Positions 52,613 to 63,813 of a stretch of DNA of 64,000 nucleotides are shown piece by piece. The position numbers were made by a program, and so were the translations under genes. Location of the stretch: assembly GCA_032191485.1 (NCBI GenBank), contig JAVDOI010000040.1:739001-803000 (forward strand), in the 5' to 3' direction. The DNA is from Leptoclinus maculatus (lineage: Eukaryota > Chordata > Actinopteri > Perciformes > Stichaeidae). The notes under the pieces are model-generated. The model was not told the origin of the DNA, searched no databases, and worked only from the letters and a program-made list of their open reading frames with translations. Positions within the stretch are counted from its first letter, which is position 1. Every line of letters starts with the position of its first letter.

Positions 52613-53373
52613 CAGTTCAGAGGGCGAAAGTTTCCCTGGTTCTGAGTGGAGTGCTGATCATTAGAGTTGGTGTGTACTGCTACAGTGGCTGGCTGGGGCA
52701 AAGCAGCAACATATTCTCCTTTACACTCTCTTGCAAAGTGACCAGGCTGTTGGCACCTCCTACAAATTACAGTTTTCATGCGAGGCTTTGACTGAGTTCT
52801 AGGGACATTGTTAAGTGCTGCAAGGCTTCTGGTAAGCTGATTCAACTGATCTTGCTGATTCCTCAAAATTTCCTTTAGTTCACCTAGCTCAGAGGTAACA
52901 GAGGAGTTACCTGCCTTGCCATAACCGGGATGGCCTCCCTGAACAGAATGCTGAAAACCAAATGCTGCAGGGACAGAGTTGCTTCTGCTCCTCCCACCCC
53001 CTGGCATCCCTTCTTGTTCCCACCTAATGGCCTCACCACGGACATCTATCAAGGTGGCAGTGGGGTGACCCCTGACAAACTGCTTGAGTTCTCTGCGTAG
53101 GTAACAATCAGACACATGTTCGACAAACTGATCTCTGAGTAACACGTCCTTGTTCAGTAACCCATGTGGGGCCCTTTTTACAACCTTATCCATGAGACAC
53201 ATGAGTGCGTGAGAAAATTCTTGTAGTGTTTCCCCCTCTTGTTGCTTTCTGGAAAAGAAATCTTCCTGCAAAGACACATATGACCTAGTACACCCATACA
53301 ATTCCTGCAGTATAGCCAGAATCTGGTCAGGATCTTCCCTTTCCTCCTGAGACCGGTACTTAACCTCTTCCCT
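52609..53373 (-). pseudogene. gag: Gag, C-terminal part (split by nested insertion)
   Basis: Helical capsid-type region with DFFSRKQQEGETLQEFSHAL, then a CCHC zinc knuckle CRRCQQPGHFAREC. The stop at 52609 overlaps the start of the pol frame. The N-terminal part is at 60614-60937; a 7.2 kb insertion separates them. Without the insertion and one copy of its duplication the two parts join in frame, giving about 360 residues. Confidence 0.88.
53368..53373. repeat. Target-site duplication of the nested insertion, left copy
   Basis: TTCCCT, repeated at 60608-60613 on the other side. Gag codons read correctly across a single copy. Confidence 0.85.
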
Positions 53374-53717
53374 TGCCGCCCTTACTCCCCGGCCGGACAT
53401 TCCAACTACATTAACATTACGCCGGCGGGCCAAAAAGGATGATTTTCAGCTAAACCTTCCTGGCATAAAGAGTGCCGCTAAAAATCGGGAGACCTCTAGG
53501 GATCATAACATCTTTGCCCAAGTTCTACGCGGAAAAGCGGCGCTCCATTAGGACCGTCGGTCGCCGAGTTGTGATTTTCCAAAGTTTTGGAAGGTTTGTC
53601 CCAAATGGCAGTTTATCGCTTTTGTCCACCAGGTGGCTAAAATCTCGGGACGTTCGGGACAAAAACTGCCATCCGAAAAATCACTTTGGGACCAAAAGGG
53701 ACATTTGGGAAACTGTC
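53374..53717. other. Left end of the nested insertion, no gene
   Basis: GC-richer unique-looking sequence with short repeats of TTGGGAC and AAACTGCCAT. Small open frames here look like chance. Confidence 0.5.
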
Positions 53718-56700
53718 CCTTAGATGGCACTTTTTGGCCCTAAAGTCCCGGGCGTTAAGGGACCTAAACTGCCATTTGGGGGGGAGTTATGGGACAAATA
53801 CTGCCATTTGGTGGGAGTTATGGGACAAAAACTGCCATTTGGTGGGGAGTAATGGGAAGATTAGGGACATTTCAGGGACAGTTCCGAGGAGTTCTGGATT
53901 GATATTTTAAACTGCCGTATCTTCTCAACCGTTCGATATCCCGCTTTGAAACGTAGATATCTTGGACCAACGCGTAATTGTATGGAATCAATGTTTTGGG
54001 ACAAATGTTGCCATTTGGGCCACATGAGATTCCAATGTAGTGGGAACACAAAAAAGTGTCATTCCGACTACATTTGTATGGGTTGACCATGTAGGCCAAT
54101 TGTCCTCAGGTTAAGGTTACTAAATGTAACTCTTAACACAAAAAACTCCAAAAAAACTTCAAAGTATTTTGAAGTTTTTAGAGGTTTTATAGGTTACTAA
54201 CAGTAAGCCTTAGGTTACTAAATGTAACCCATTCCTGTCATTCCGACTACATTTGTATGGGCCGACCATGTAGGCCAAGAATCCCAACCCGTATGGCAGT
54301 AATGGTCCCGGGTTTAAATGCCTTTCGGGTTATTTTGTGTCATTCGGGTTGGGATTTTCGGCCTACATGGATAGCCCATTGAAATGTAGTTGAAATGGCC
54401 GTTTTTGAGTTGTAACTTATCCTTACAATTCAAAGTGTCATTCCGACTACATTTGTATGGGCCGACCATGTAGGCCAAGAATCCCAACCCGTATGGCAGT
54501 AATGGTCCCGGGTTTAAATGCCTTTCGGGTTATTTTGTGTCATTCGGGTTGGGATTTTCGGCCTACATGGATAGCCCATTGAAATGTAGTTGAAATGGCC
54601 GTTTTTGAGTTGTAACTTATCCTTACAATTCAAAGTGTCATTCCGACTACATTTGTATGGGCCGACCATGTAGGCCAGGAATCCCAACCCGTATGGCAGT
54701 AATGGTCCCTGGTTCCAAATGCCTTTCGGGTTATTTTGTGTCATTTGGGTTGGGATTTTTGGCCTACATGGATAGCCCATTGAAATGTAGTTGAAATGGC
54801 AGTTTTTGAGTTGTAACTTATCCTTACAATTCAAAAAGTGTCATTCCGACTACATTTATATGGGCCAACCATGTAGGCCAATTGTCCTAAAGGAGATTTG
54901 GGAAACTGTCCCTTAGATGGCACTTTTCGGCCCTAAAGTCCCGGGCGTTAAGGGACCTAAACTGCCATTTGGGGGGGAGTTATGGGACATATACTGCCAT
55001 TTGGTGGGAGTTATGGGAAGATTAGGGACATTTCATGGACAGCTCCCAGGAGTTCTGGATTGATATTTTAAACTGCTGTATCTTCTCAACCGTTCGATAT
55101 CCCGCTTTAAAACGTAGATATCTTGGACCAACGCGTAATTGTATGGAATCAATGTTTTGGGACAAATGTTGCCATTTGGGCCACATGAGATTCCAATGTA
55201 GTGGGAACACAAAAAAGTGTCATTCCGACTACATTTGTATGGGTTGACCATGTAGGCCAATTGTCCTAAGGGTTAGGTTACTAAATGTAACCCATGACAC
55301 AAAAAACTCCAAAAAAACTTCAAAGTATTTCGAAGTTTTTAGAGGTTTCATAGGTTACTAACAGTAAGCCTTAGGTTACTAAATGTAACCCATTCCTGTC
55401 ATTCCGACTACATTTGTATGGGTTGACCATGTAGGCCAGGAATCCCAACCCGTATGGCAGTAATGGTCCCGGGTTTAAATGCCTTTCGGGTTATTTTGTG
55501 TCATTCGGGTTGGGATTTTCGGCCTACATGGATAGCCCATTGAAATGTAGTTGAAATGGCCGTTTTTGAGTTGTAACTTATCCTTACAATTCAAAGTGTC
55601 ATTCCGACTACATTTGTATGGGCCGACCATGTAGGCCAAGAATCCCAACCCGTATGGCAGTAATGGTCCCTGGTTCCAAATGCCTTTCGGGTTATTTTGT
55701 GTCATTCGGGTTGGGATTTTTGGCCTACATGGATAGCCCATTGAAATGTAATTGAAATGGCCGTTTTGAGTTTAACTTATCCTTACAATTCAAAAAGTGT
55801 CATTCCGACTACATTTATATGGGCCAACCATGTAGGCCAATTGTCCTAAAGGGCATTTGGGAAACTGTCCCTTAGATGGCACTTTTCGGCCCTAAAGTCC
55901 CGGGCGTTAAGGGACCTAAACTGCCATTTGGGGGGGAGTTATGGGACAAATACTGCCATTTGGTGGGGAGTAATGGGAAGATTAGGGACATTTCAGGGAC
56001 AGCTCCCAGGAGTTCTGGATTGATATTTTAAACTGCCGTATCTTCTCAACCGTTCGATATCCCGCTTTGAAACGTAGATATCTTGGACCAACGCGTAATT
56101 GTATGGAATCAATGTTTTGGGACAAATGTTGCCATTTGGGCCACATGAGATTCCAATGTAGTGGGAACACAAAAAAGTGTCATTTCGACTACATTTGTAT
56201 GGGCCTACCATGTCGGCCAATTGTCCTAAGGGTTAGGTTACTAAATGTAACCCTTAACACAAAAAACTCCAAAGTATTTCGAAGTTTATTTGCACCCCTG
56301 GTACTCTAAATGACTTCCAGGACGATGGGGGGAGTCAGTCAACTGCTCTGGACCGTGCCACAGCCTCGAAATCGGCCTGAACTCCAAAAGCACAGCCTGG
56401 AGTAAAATACAGTATCCCATCCTTACAATTCAAAGTGTCATTCCGACTACATTTGTATGGGCCGACCATGTAGGCCAGAAATCCCAACCCGTATGGCAGT
56501 AATGGTCCCGGGTTTAAATGTCTTTCGGGTTATTTTGTGTCATTCGGGTTGGGATTTTTGGCCTACCTGGGAGCCCCGTCAAATGTAGTTGAAATGGCCG
56601 TTTTTGAGTTTTAACTTATCCTTACAATTCAAAGTGTCATTCCGACTACATTTGTATGGGCCGACCATGTAGGCCAGGAATCCCAACCCGTATGGCAGTA

Positions 56701-56815
56701 ATGGTCCCTGGTTCCAAATGTCTTTCGGGTTATTTTGTGTCATTCGGGTTGGGATTTTTGGCCTACATGGGAGCCCTGTCAAATGTAGGCCAAATGGCAG
56801 TTTTTGAGTTGTTAG
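53718..56815. repeat. Higher-order satellite with palindromic subunits
   Basis: Three copies of a block starting CTTAGATGGCACTTTT at about 53718, 54911 and 55869 (periods 1193 and 958). Each holds subrepeats of about 200 bases that contain a 145-base palindrome, at 54246-54390, 54446-54590, 54646-54791, 55407-55551, about 55607-55750, about 56450 and about 56650. Outer arms ACTACATTT...CATGTAGGCC and inner arms AATCCCAACCCG/CGGGTTGGGATT are both inverted, so each unit can fold into a long hairpin. Confidence 0.85.
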
Positions 56816-56819
56816 GGAA

Positions 56820-58090
56820 ATGGCAGCTTCAACTTTGTTTGACGTATAATCCCATAGAACACAAGGTTCAATGAGGCTGAGATTTTCACAGTAATTCAAG
56901 CTTTGCCCAACAATTCATTTTTATGAAAATCAATGGGAAATTCCTTACACTTTTACTATGGTTTTTTGACTATGTTTGACCTATTATCCCATAGAAAACA
57001 AGGTTCAATGAGGTTGAGATTTTCACAGTAATTCGTCCTTTGCCCAACGATTAATTTTCAAGAAAATCAATCGGAAATTCTTTAAACTTTTTCCATAGTA
57101 TTGTATGGCATTTTGACTTTGTTTGACCAATTATCCCATAGAAAACAAGGTTCAATGAGGCTGAGATTTCCACAGTAATTCAACCTTTTCCCAACGATTG
57201 ATTGTTATGAAAATCAATGGGAAATTCCTTACACTTTTTCCATAGTAATGTATGGCATTTTGACTTTGTTTGACCAATTATCCCATAGAAAACAAGGTTC
57301 AATGAAGCTGAGATTTTCACAGTAATTCAACCTTTGCCCAACAATACATTTTCATGAAAATCAATGGGAAATTCCTTACACTTTTTCCATAGTAATGTAT
57401 GGCATTTTGACTTTGTTTGACCTATTATCCCATAGAAAACAAGGTTCAATGAGCCTGACATTTTAACAGTAATTCGACCTTTGCCCAATGATTGATTGTT
57501 ATGAAAATCAATGGGAAATTCTTTAAACTTTTTCCATAGTAATGTATGGCATTTTGACTTTGTTTGACTTATTATCCCATAGAAAACAAGGTTCAATGAG
57601 GCTGAAATTCTCACAGTAATTCAACCTTTTCCCAACGATTGATTGTTATGAAAATCAATGGGAAATTCTTTACACTTTTTCCATAGTAATGTATTGCATT
57701 TTGACTTTGTTTGACCTATAATCCCATAGAAAACAAGGTTCAATGAAGCTGAGATTTTCACAGTAATTCAACCTTTGCCCAAAGATCAATTTTCATGAAA
57801 ATCAATGGGAAATTCCTTAAACTTTTTCCATAGTAATGTATGGCATTTTGACTTTGTTTGACCAATTATCCCATAGAAAACAAGGTTCAATGAGGCTGAA
57901 ATTCTCACAGTAATTCAACCTTTTCCCAACGATTGATTGTTATGAAAATCAATGGGAAATTCTTTACACTTTTTCCATAGTAATGTATGGCATTTCGACT
58001 ATGTTTTACCTATTTACCCATAGAAAACAAGGTTCAATGAGGTTGAGATTTTCACAGTATTTCAATCTTTGCCCATAGATTACATGGTGT
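56820..58090. repeat. 147-bp satellite, about 9 copies
   Basis: ACAAGGTTCAATGAG occurs at 56861, 56998, 57145, 57292, 57439, 57586, 57733, 57880 and 58027. The spacing is 147 bases from the second copy on, except for no seen indels until the end. Units contain CAATGGGAAATTC and GTATGGCATTTTGACT. Non-coding. Confidence 0.9.
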
Positions 58091-58099
58091 GAATATCAA

Positions 58100-59950
58100 T
58101 GGGAAATTCACTGTTTTTTGTGAATGTCTCCAGTCTTTTAATTCATTAAAAATACTTTAAAGGCAAATAAAGGGATGCATTCTTTTTGTCAATGAAGAGG
58201 GGGTCGTGGAGATGAAATGGCTGAAATTTAGAGTTCGTAGGTCCAAGTAAAGGTGCCCAAAACCAGGCGTTTAGGTCAAAGGTCAAAAGGTCGTAATTGG
58301 TGCATTATGTAAAAATGGCCATAGAGTCTGAGAAAAAGGTTGAAACTGCCTGAATTTTGCACCACACCTTCCCCCTTATGTGTAGAGTACATATGTCCAA
58401 GTTAAAGTGCCCGAAAACAGCAACAAATGTGTAAATTGGGCCTAAAGTATGTTAAAGGGCCGGTACATTTGACCTATGTACAAACGGTCATAGAATCTGA
58501 GACAAAGGTTGAAACTGCCTGCATTTTGCAACACACATTCTCCCTGATACCTTGATTCATGCTGCAAAGTAAGAAGTCTGTAGACCCTAGGGAAAGCTAT
58601 CTCCTGTTAGCAACATGCTAACAAGATCAATCCAATTCATGCTAGTAGAGCTTCCTCTGGTGTCCACCATATATCATTTCCATCAACATCTGTTTTGTAG
58701 AAATGGTTTTATGGCACCCAACAGAAACAGACACATGTGGACGTAATTTACAGTCTTTTAATTAATTAAAAATACTTTAAAGCAAAATAGAGGAATTCTT
58801 TCTTTTTGTTAATGAAGAGAGGGTTGTGGAGATGAAATGCCTAAAATTTGGAGTTTGTAGGTCCAAGTTAAGGTCCCCAAAAACAGCAACAAAGGTCTTA
58901 ATTGGCTCTAAATCCTCTTAAAGGGCCGGTAAATTTGCCCTATGCAAAAATGGCCATAATCTCTCAAATATAGGTCCCAGAAACCACAGATTACGGACAC
59001 ACATTGTGGACTAGGCCTACAATGAGGTCACGTGAACAAAATCCCTCTAAAATGTCTAGAAAAGAAATTTGCCTGTATGAAACTCAGAGAACAGGAGGGT
59101 GAACATCTTAGCAAGATGTACACCCTGTCGTGCTGTTAGTCAGATTGGAGCAATTTCTGTTCTAAACATCTGAGAGCTCTGCTTTTTTAATATGTTGTAG
59201 CCATGCTACTGCTGTCCATCATATATCATTTTCATCAACATCTGTCATGTAAATCGGGCCTAAATTACCATAAAGAGCAGTCAATTTGACCTATGTAAAC
59301 GGTCATAGCATCTGAGAAAAAGGTTGAAACTGCCTGGATTTCACAGGACACCTTCCCCCTGATACCTTGATTCAGTCTGGAAAGTAAGAAGTCTGTAGAC
59401 CCTTGGGAAAGCTATCTCCTGTTAGCAGCATGCTAATGAGATCAATCCAATTCATGCTAGTAGAGCATCTTCTTGTGTCCACCATATATCATTTTCATCA
59501 ACATCTGTCTTGTAGAAATGGTTTTATGGCACCCAACAGAAACAGACACATGTGGACGTAATTTACAGTCTTTTAATTAATTAAAACTACTTTAAAGCAA
59601 AATAGAGGAAATCTTTCTTTTTGTCAATGAAGAGAGGGTCGTGGAGATGAAATGCCTACAATTTGGAGTTCGTAGGTCCAAGTTAAGGTGCCCAAAAACA
59701 GCAAAAAAGGTCTTAATTGGCTCTAAATTCTCTTAAAGGGCCGGTAAATTTGAAACGGCCATAAAATCTGAGAAAAAGGTTGAAACTGCTTGAATTTTTC
59801 ACCATACATTCCCTGTGATGACCTGATTCAGCATGCCAAGTAAGAAGACTGCAGAACCTTGGGAAGGTTTTGGAACATTGTATTGATGTAAATCCAACTG
59901 ATTCTTAAAGAGTGTCCTCTGTTGTCCACTACATCTAATTTACAAGACAT
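58100..59950. repeat. Dispersed direct repeats of 0.6-0.8 kb
   Basis: A segment starting near ACAGTCTTTTAATTAATTAA is found at about 58129, 58751 and 59568. It includes AATGAAGAGAGGGT, GTAGGTCCAAGTTAAGG and TTAAAGGGCCGGTA. A second shared segment has CCTTGATTCA ... AGCTATCTCCTGTTAGCA at about 58550 and 59360. No gene is seen. Confidence 0.75.
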
Positions 59951-60054
59951 TTCATGGGAAAAAATTCAGGGTCGTGCCTGCGCATCCGGTAACATAACCG
60001 AGGTGTCCACGGTCAAACTGGGCGTCGTACGGTGATAGCTGATCCGTTTCCATG

Positions 60055-60425
60055 TTTTGTGCATGAAGAGCCCCATTCGGCACTTAGCCCCACCCATTCC
60101 CATGTTTACAATCAAAGTTATGCTCAAAAGGCATAAAGCGCCCCATTCGGGACTTCCCATGTTTACAATGAAAGTTATGCGCATGAAGAGCCCCATTCGG
60201 CACTTAGCCCCACCCATTCCCATGTTTACCACCCATTCCCATGTTTACAATGAAAGTTATGCTCAAAAGGCATAAAGCGCCCCATTCGGGACTTCCCATG
60301 TTTACAATGAAAGTTATGCGCATGAAATACCCCATTCGGCACTTAGCCCCACCCATTCCCATGTTTACAATGAAAGTTATGCTCAAAAGGCATAAAGCTT
60401 CCCATTCGGCCCTTAACCCCACTTT
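60055..60425. repeat. Tandem repeat of about 125 bp
   Basis: About three copies of a unit with CCCATGTTTACAATGAAAG, GCGCCCCATTCGGGACTT and CGGCACTTAGCCCCACCC. Open frames on both strands arise from the repeat and are not believed to be genes. Confidence 0.8.
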
Positions 60426-60607
60426 CCTATAGCAGTGTCGCCCTCTATGGGATCTCTGGCTTCAGTACACTTTTTGGATCGAATGGCACCTTTCCTCCTT
60501 CAACGCCCAATGTTGTGTAGGCGAAATGGCGACCACATTGTATTCGTGTCCAAAAAGGGACACGGCCGCAGTAAGCTCCATGTTAAATCTGTGTCACGAA
60601 GCTGACA

Positions 60608-60613
60608 TTCCCT
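60608..60613. repeat. Target-site duplication of the nested insertion, right copy
   Basis: TTCCCT, partner of 53368-53373. Confidence 0.85.
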
Positions 60614-60937
60614 AGCCTCTCCCTCTAAATGATCATATATGAAAAGTGCTTGTTCAGCTGGGGACAGATGCCGAGCACGTATACAAGACTGGACCTCTTC
60701 GATCCACTCAACAATGCTTAGACCCATCCTACCCCTAAACATGGGGCACTTCCTGTCTCTGGGAAGATATATCAGTCTCTCTGTTAATGGAGCATGGACC
60801 GAAGGGTGCCCATGTCTAGAAGAACTTGATGAGTCGCTGGCCCCAGGCTGGTTGACTTCCTTTTCCTGACGCATCCATCGATTCTCAGCTTGCAGCTGTG
60901 TGACCAAGTCTCTTAACTGAGCGAGTTCCTCCTCCAT
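60614..60937 (-). pseudogene. gag: Gag, N-terminal part (split by nested insertion)
   Basis: ATG at 60937. It begins MEEELAQLRDLVTQLQAENR, a coiled coil, followed by a serine-rich linker and the start of a capsid-like domain (FRGRMGLSIVEWIEEVQ ... IYDHLEGEARE). The reading frame then runs into the nested insertion. An upstream open stretch in the same frame is only a (CA)n run and not a true start. Confidence 0.85.
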
Positions 60938-61011
60938 GACGAAGCAGTGCAGAGGAGAAGAAGAGTAGTGGCTTGTCTTTCGGGATCCGACCAGGGCCTG
61001 CTGCTGTTTTG

Positions 61012-61016
<5 letters not shown>

Positions 61017-61058
<42 letters not shown>
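61017..61058. repeat. (CA)n microsatellite in the Ty3 leader
   Basis: About 21 CA dinucleotides between the 5' LTR and gag. Confidence 0.95.
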
Positions 61059-61060
<2 letters not shown>

Positions 61061-61135
61061 CTCAAGTACAAATGCAATAAACCCACTAGGATATGTAAAA
61101 AAAATATATAACTACACGTCTCCGCCTTCACAGTA

Positions 61136-61153
61136 ACCCTGCCAACAACGCCA
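61136..61153 (-). other. Primer-binding site of the Ty3/Gypsy element
   Basis: Minus-strand TGGCGTTGTTGGCAGGGT, 3 bases from the 5' LTR end. It starts with TGG as needed to pair with a tRNA CCA end. The tRNA was not identified. Confidence 0.6.
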
Positions 61154-61156
61154 GAA

Positions 61157-61757
61157 TGTAGCGTGGCCTTAGGGGGGGGGGGAGAAATTAAAGGGAACCA
61201 ACAACGCCACCTGGAGACTTGCACCCCAGGAAATATAAACTTAACGAACCAAATATATATATATAGTCTTGAATTAATTAAGGACACACAGATTCATAAC
61301 TGATATTTGACAGAGACGCGTTTCATAAAATTAACATGATATTTATTAAAGGAAAATCATTAAAACTACCAAACCATGCAGAACAAATGAACAGCTCAAA
61401 CATGCACAACAAAAGCCAAACAAGTAGAATGGAGGCAAAAACAAACAAACAAAATAAGGCAGCAAAACAGCAGCAGGTGAACCTACAAATGATAAAAGAG
61501 ATTAAAAGGGCACACCATGCTGCAAAATAATACAAATTAAGATGGTGACTACTTACCACCTCAAACAAGGGGTAAGTAGTCAGACGGCAACAAGAGGAGG
61601 AATACGTCTGAACTCACCACAACACCAGGGCAGGGGCCAGACAGGACTGAGGCCAGGACCACAGGTGCCTTTTAAGGGCTGGCACTAATTGGGGGGAGGA
61701 GCCTAGCCTGAGGGCTGCGTTCACAACCCTACACTCTGAGGAGTGTTCCCCACTACA
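61157..61757 (-). repeat. 5' LTR of the Ty3/Gypsy element
   Basis: 601 bases, one G longer than the 3' LTR and otherwise identical as read. Small open frames on both strands are present in both LTRs and are not believed to be genes. Confidence 0.95.
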
Positions 61758-61830
61758 TAAAGACTTCCGTGGAGAGGAACACCAATGAGTTCAACCTATT
61801 TTTAGCAGGCTTTGCCGTTTGGCTGAGCCT
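61758..61830 (+). pseudogene. RNU5: U5 snRNA, unit 18, 3' part
   Basis: Resumes in loop I with TAAAGACTTCCG, then the class A stem strand GAGAGGAAC, the Sm site and a class B hairpin ending GAGCC. Separated from its promoter and 5' half by the retrotransposon. Confidence 0.92.
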
Positions 61831-62006
61831 TGTACACTTGTGAAAAGATAAAAAGCTGTCCTTAACTAGACCAAGGTTCTTGACCATGGAGTGCTTGGAT
61901 GGGTGTGCCAACCTGTAGCCACTGCTATGACCCATTGAAAGAACTGCACCATGACAAGGGAGAAATGTGTCAGGAGGTTGACACAGGAAGCAAACAGTTG
62001 GGGGTC

Positions 62007-62193
62007 ATCGCTTCTCGGCCTTTTGGCTAAGATCAAGTGTAGTATCTGTTCTTATCAGTTTAATATCTGATATGTCCTCTATATGAGGCTAACGTATTAA
62101 GCAGATTTTTAGCATCGGGAGATGAAAAAGGGGCTTGCTCCGTTCACTCCACGCATTGACCCGGTATTGCAGCATTGTCGGGAACGGTGCACT
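62007..62193 (+). ncRNA. RNU2: U2 snRNA, unit 18
   Basis: Full length with private changes ATGAGGCTAACG (A to C, after stem-loop IIb) and ATTGTCGGG in the 3' stem. Its own upstream element is intact even though the U5 before it is split. Confidence 0.95.
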
Positions 62194-63139
62194 CCTCAAA
62201 TGCCTTGTGGACAACCAATCCAAATGGATCAGTCTGTTGATTAACTTCACACTGTAATGAATGACGAGAGTCTCGCTGTCTATCTGAGAGGCTGTGTGTG
62301 ATCTGTGTTCTGTGTGTGATCTGTGTTCTGTGTGTGATCTGGGATTTGTGTTCTGTGTTCTGTGTGTGATCTCTGTGTTCTATCTGTGATGTGTGTGATC
62401 TGTGTTCCGTGTTCCGTGTGTGATCTCTGTGTTCTATCTGTGATCTGTGTGTGATCTCTGTGTTCTGTGTTCTGTGTGTGATCTCTGTGTTCTGTGTGTG
62501 ATCTGTGTTCTATCTGTGATCTGTGTGTGTTCTGTGTGATCTGTGTTCTGTGTGTGATCTCTGTGTTGTGTGATCTGTGTGATCTGTGTTCTGTCTGACG
62601 CCCCTCATGGAACATCGCTGTGCTCCCAGCCTCAAATCACTGTATGCATCAGCCCTGACTGCTTGGCGACATTTCCAGCTCTGAATGCCAATTTCTGTCC
62701 TCCGAGTCAGATTGTGGGTTGAGGTCCTTTTGTAGCCTTTATTTCTTTTGCAGTTTGTCCAGAAAAGTGCAAGCATTGCTGTGCAGCAGTGTCTGTTGTA
62801 TGCTGTGAAGCTGTGTGTTGAGTAATGCAAATTGCCCGGGTTCGCCAAGATAAGTGGGTGTGGCCTTCTGGATGTGCCTAAAGTGATTGTGTGTTCTCAC
62901 TGATATTTTCCCTTCTTTGTGGGAGAAATGTGTTCCGAAGATTCTTCCATTGTTAGCATGCTTAGGTTTTAGGCTTTCGTTTGGTTGCTGGGCTGTGTTT
63001 GCATTCTCAGAAGCAGAAACAGCTTGTTTGCTGTGTGCTAAATGCTAAAGGACTGCACTCTGGGATTATGCCATCTGGGAACCGTCATCCGGAGTACTAT
63101 GTCTGGGAATGCCGCCCCTGCCGCTGTCTCTTCCAACTC

Positions 63140-63303
63140 ATACTTACCTGGCAGGGGAGATACCATGATCAAGAAGGTGGTTCACCCAGGGCGAGGCCCA
63201 GCCATTGCACTCCGGTTGTGCTGACCACTGCGAATTCCCCAAATGTGGGAATCTCGACTGCATAATTTCTGGTAGTGGGGGACTGCGTTCGCGCTCTCCC
63301 CTG
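63140..63303 (+). ncRNA. RNU1: U1 snRNA, unit 18
   Basis: Intact common form. Confidence 0.97.
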
Positions 63304-63517
63304 ATTGTCATGTTGAAAAAAATATCAAGTGGTTTGTACTTTTGATTGGAGGGGAGGAAATAGTACAATGGAGAATATTGCCCTCTTTAAGATGTGGGCA
63401 GGAGTATGGGAATGGGTGTGGCTTCAGATTTGGAACAGGGCACGTCAATTTAGGCTTACCATGAGCGTTTTGACTGGGACAACTAGGGACTTCGGCTGCT
63501 CTTGACAAGAGTGCTGG

Positions 63518-63637
63518 TCTTACTTTGGTTTCTCTTCATAACGCACAAGTCTTTCGCCTTTTACTAAAGACTTCCGTGGAGAGCAACACCAATGAGTTCA
63601 ACCTATTTTTAGCAGGCTTTGCCGTTTGGCTGAGCCT
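63518..63637 (+). ncRNA. RNU5: U5 snRNA, unit 19 (hybrid, altered start)
   Basis: Class A CGCACAAG but class B GAGAGCAAC and GAGCC. The bases at the presumed start read GCTGGTCTTAC instead of GCTGTACTTAC, so the initiating A is lost; it may start elsewhere or be weak. Loop I and Sm site are intact. Confidence 0.85.
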
Positions 63638-63813
63638 TGTACACTTGTGAAAAGATAAAAAGCTGTCCTTAACTAGACCAAGGTTCTTGACCATGGAGTG
63701 CTTGGATGGGTGTGCCAACCTGTAGCCACTGCTATGACCCATTGAAAGAACTGCACCATGACAAGGGAGAAATGTGTCAGGAGGTTGACACAGGAAGCAA
63801 ACAGTTGGGGGTC

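Larger units (their letters stand above)
53374..60607. mobile_element. 7.2 kb non-coding satellite-rich insertion in gag
   Basis: 7234 bases bounded by the 6-bp duplication TTCCCT. It begins TGCCGCCC and ends GCTGACA. No long terminal inverted repeats, LTRs or believable coding frames are seen. The content is nearly all tandem or dispersed repeats: a hairpin-containing 1 kb family (53718-56815), a 147-bp satellite (56820-58090), a 0.6-0.8 kb family (58100-59950) and a roughly 125-bp family (60055-60425). Most likely a non-autonomous transposon that has captured or bred satellites; 6-bp duplications occur in several superfamilies, so I do not assign one. Confidence 0.7.
47857..61757 (-). mobile_element. 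Ty3/Gypsy LTR retrotransposon inserted in a U5 gene
   Basis: Minus-strand element. Its 5' LTR is 61157-61757 and its 3' LTR 47857-48456. The primer-binding site is near 61136-61153 and the polypurine tract near 48457-48472. It carries gag (split) and a pol with protease, reverse transcriptase, RNase H and integrase in Ty3 order. The LTRs are identical as read except for one G in a homopolymer, so insertion was recent. It interrupts U5 loop I. Net of a 7.2 kb nested insertion the element is about 6.7 kb. Confidence 0.93.

Noticed and set aside
57327..57614. 95-codon frame in the 147-bp satellite
   Set aside because: 147 is a multiple of three, so the frame repeats through units; not a gene.
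59966..60432. Several 63-88 codon frames in the 125-bp repeat
   Set aside because: Internally repeated and present on both strands; they arise from the tandem repeat.
53374..60607. LTRs, transposase or Helitron ends in the nested insertion
   Set aside because: The two ends do not match as direct repeats, no transposase-like frame exists, and the 6-bp duplication is not a Helitron feature.
60938..61054. N-terminal extension of gag with a Cys-Val run
   Set aside because: Encoded by the (CA)n microsatellite; the ATG at 60937 begins the recognisable coiled coil.
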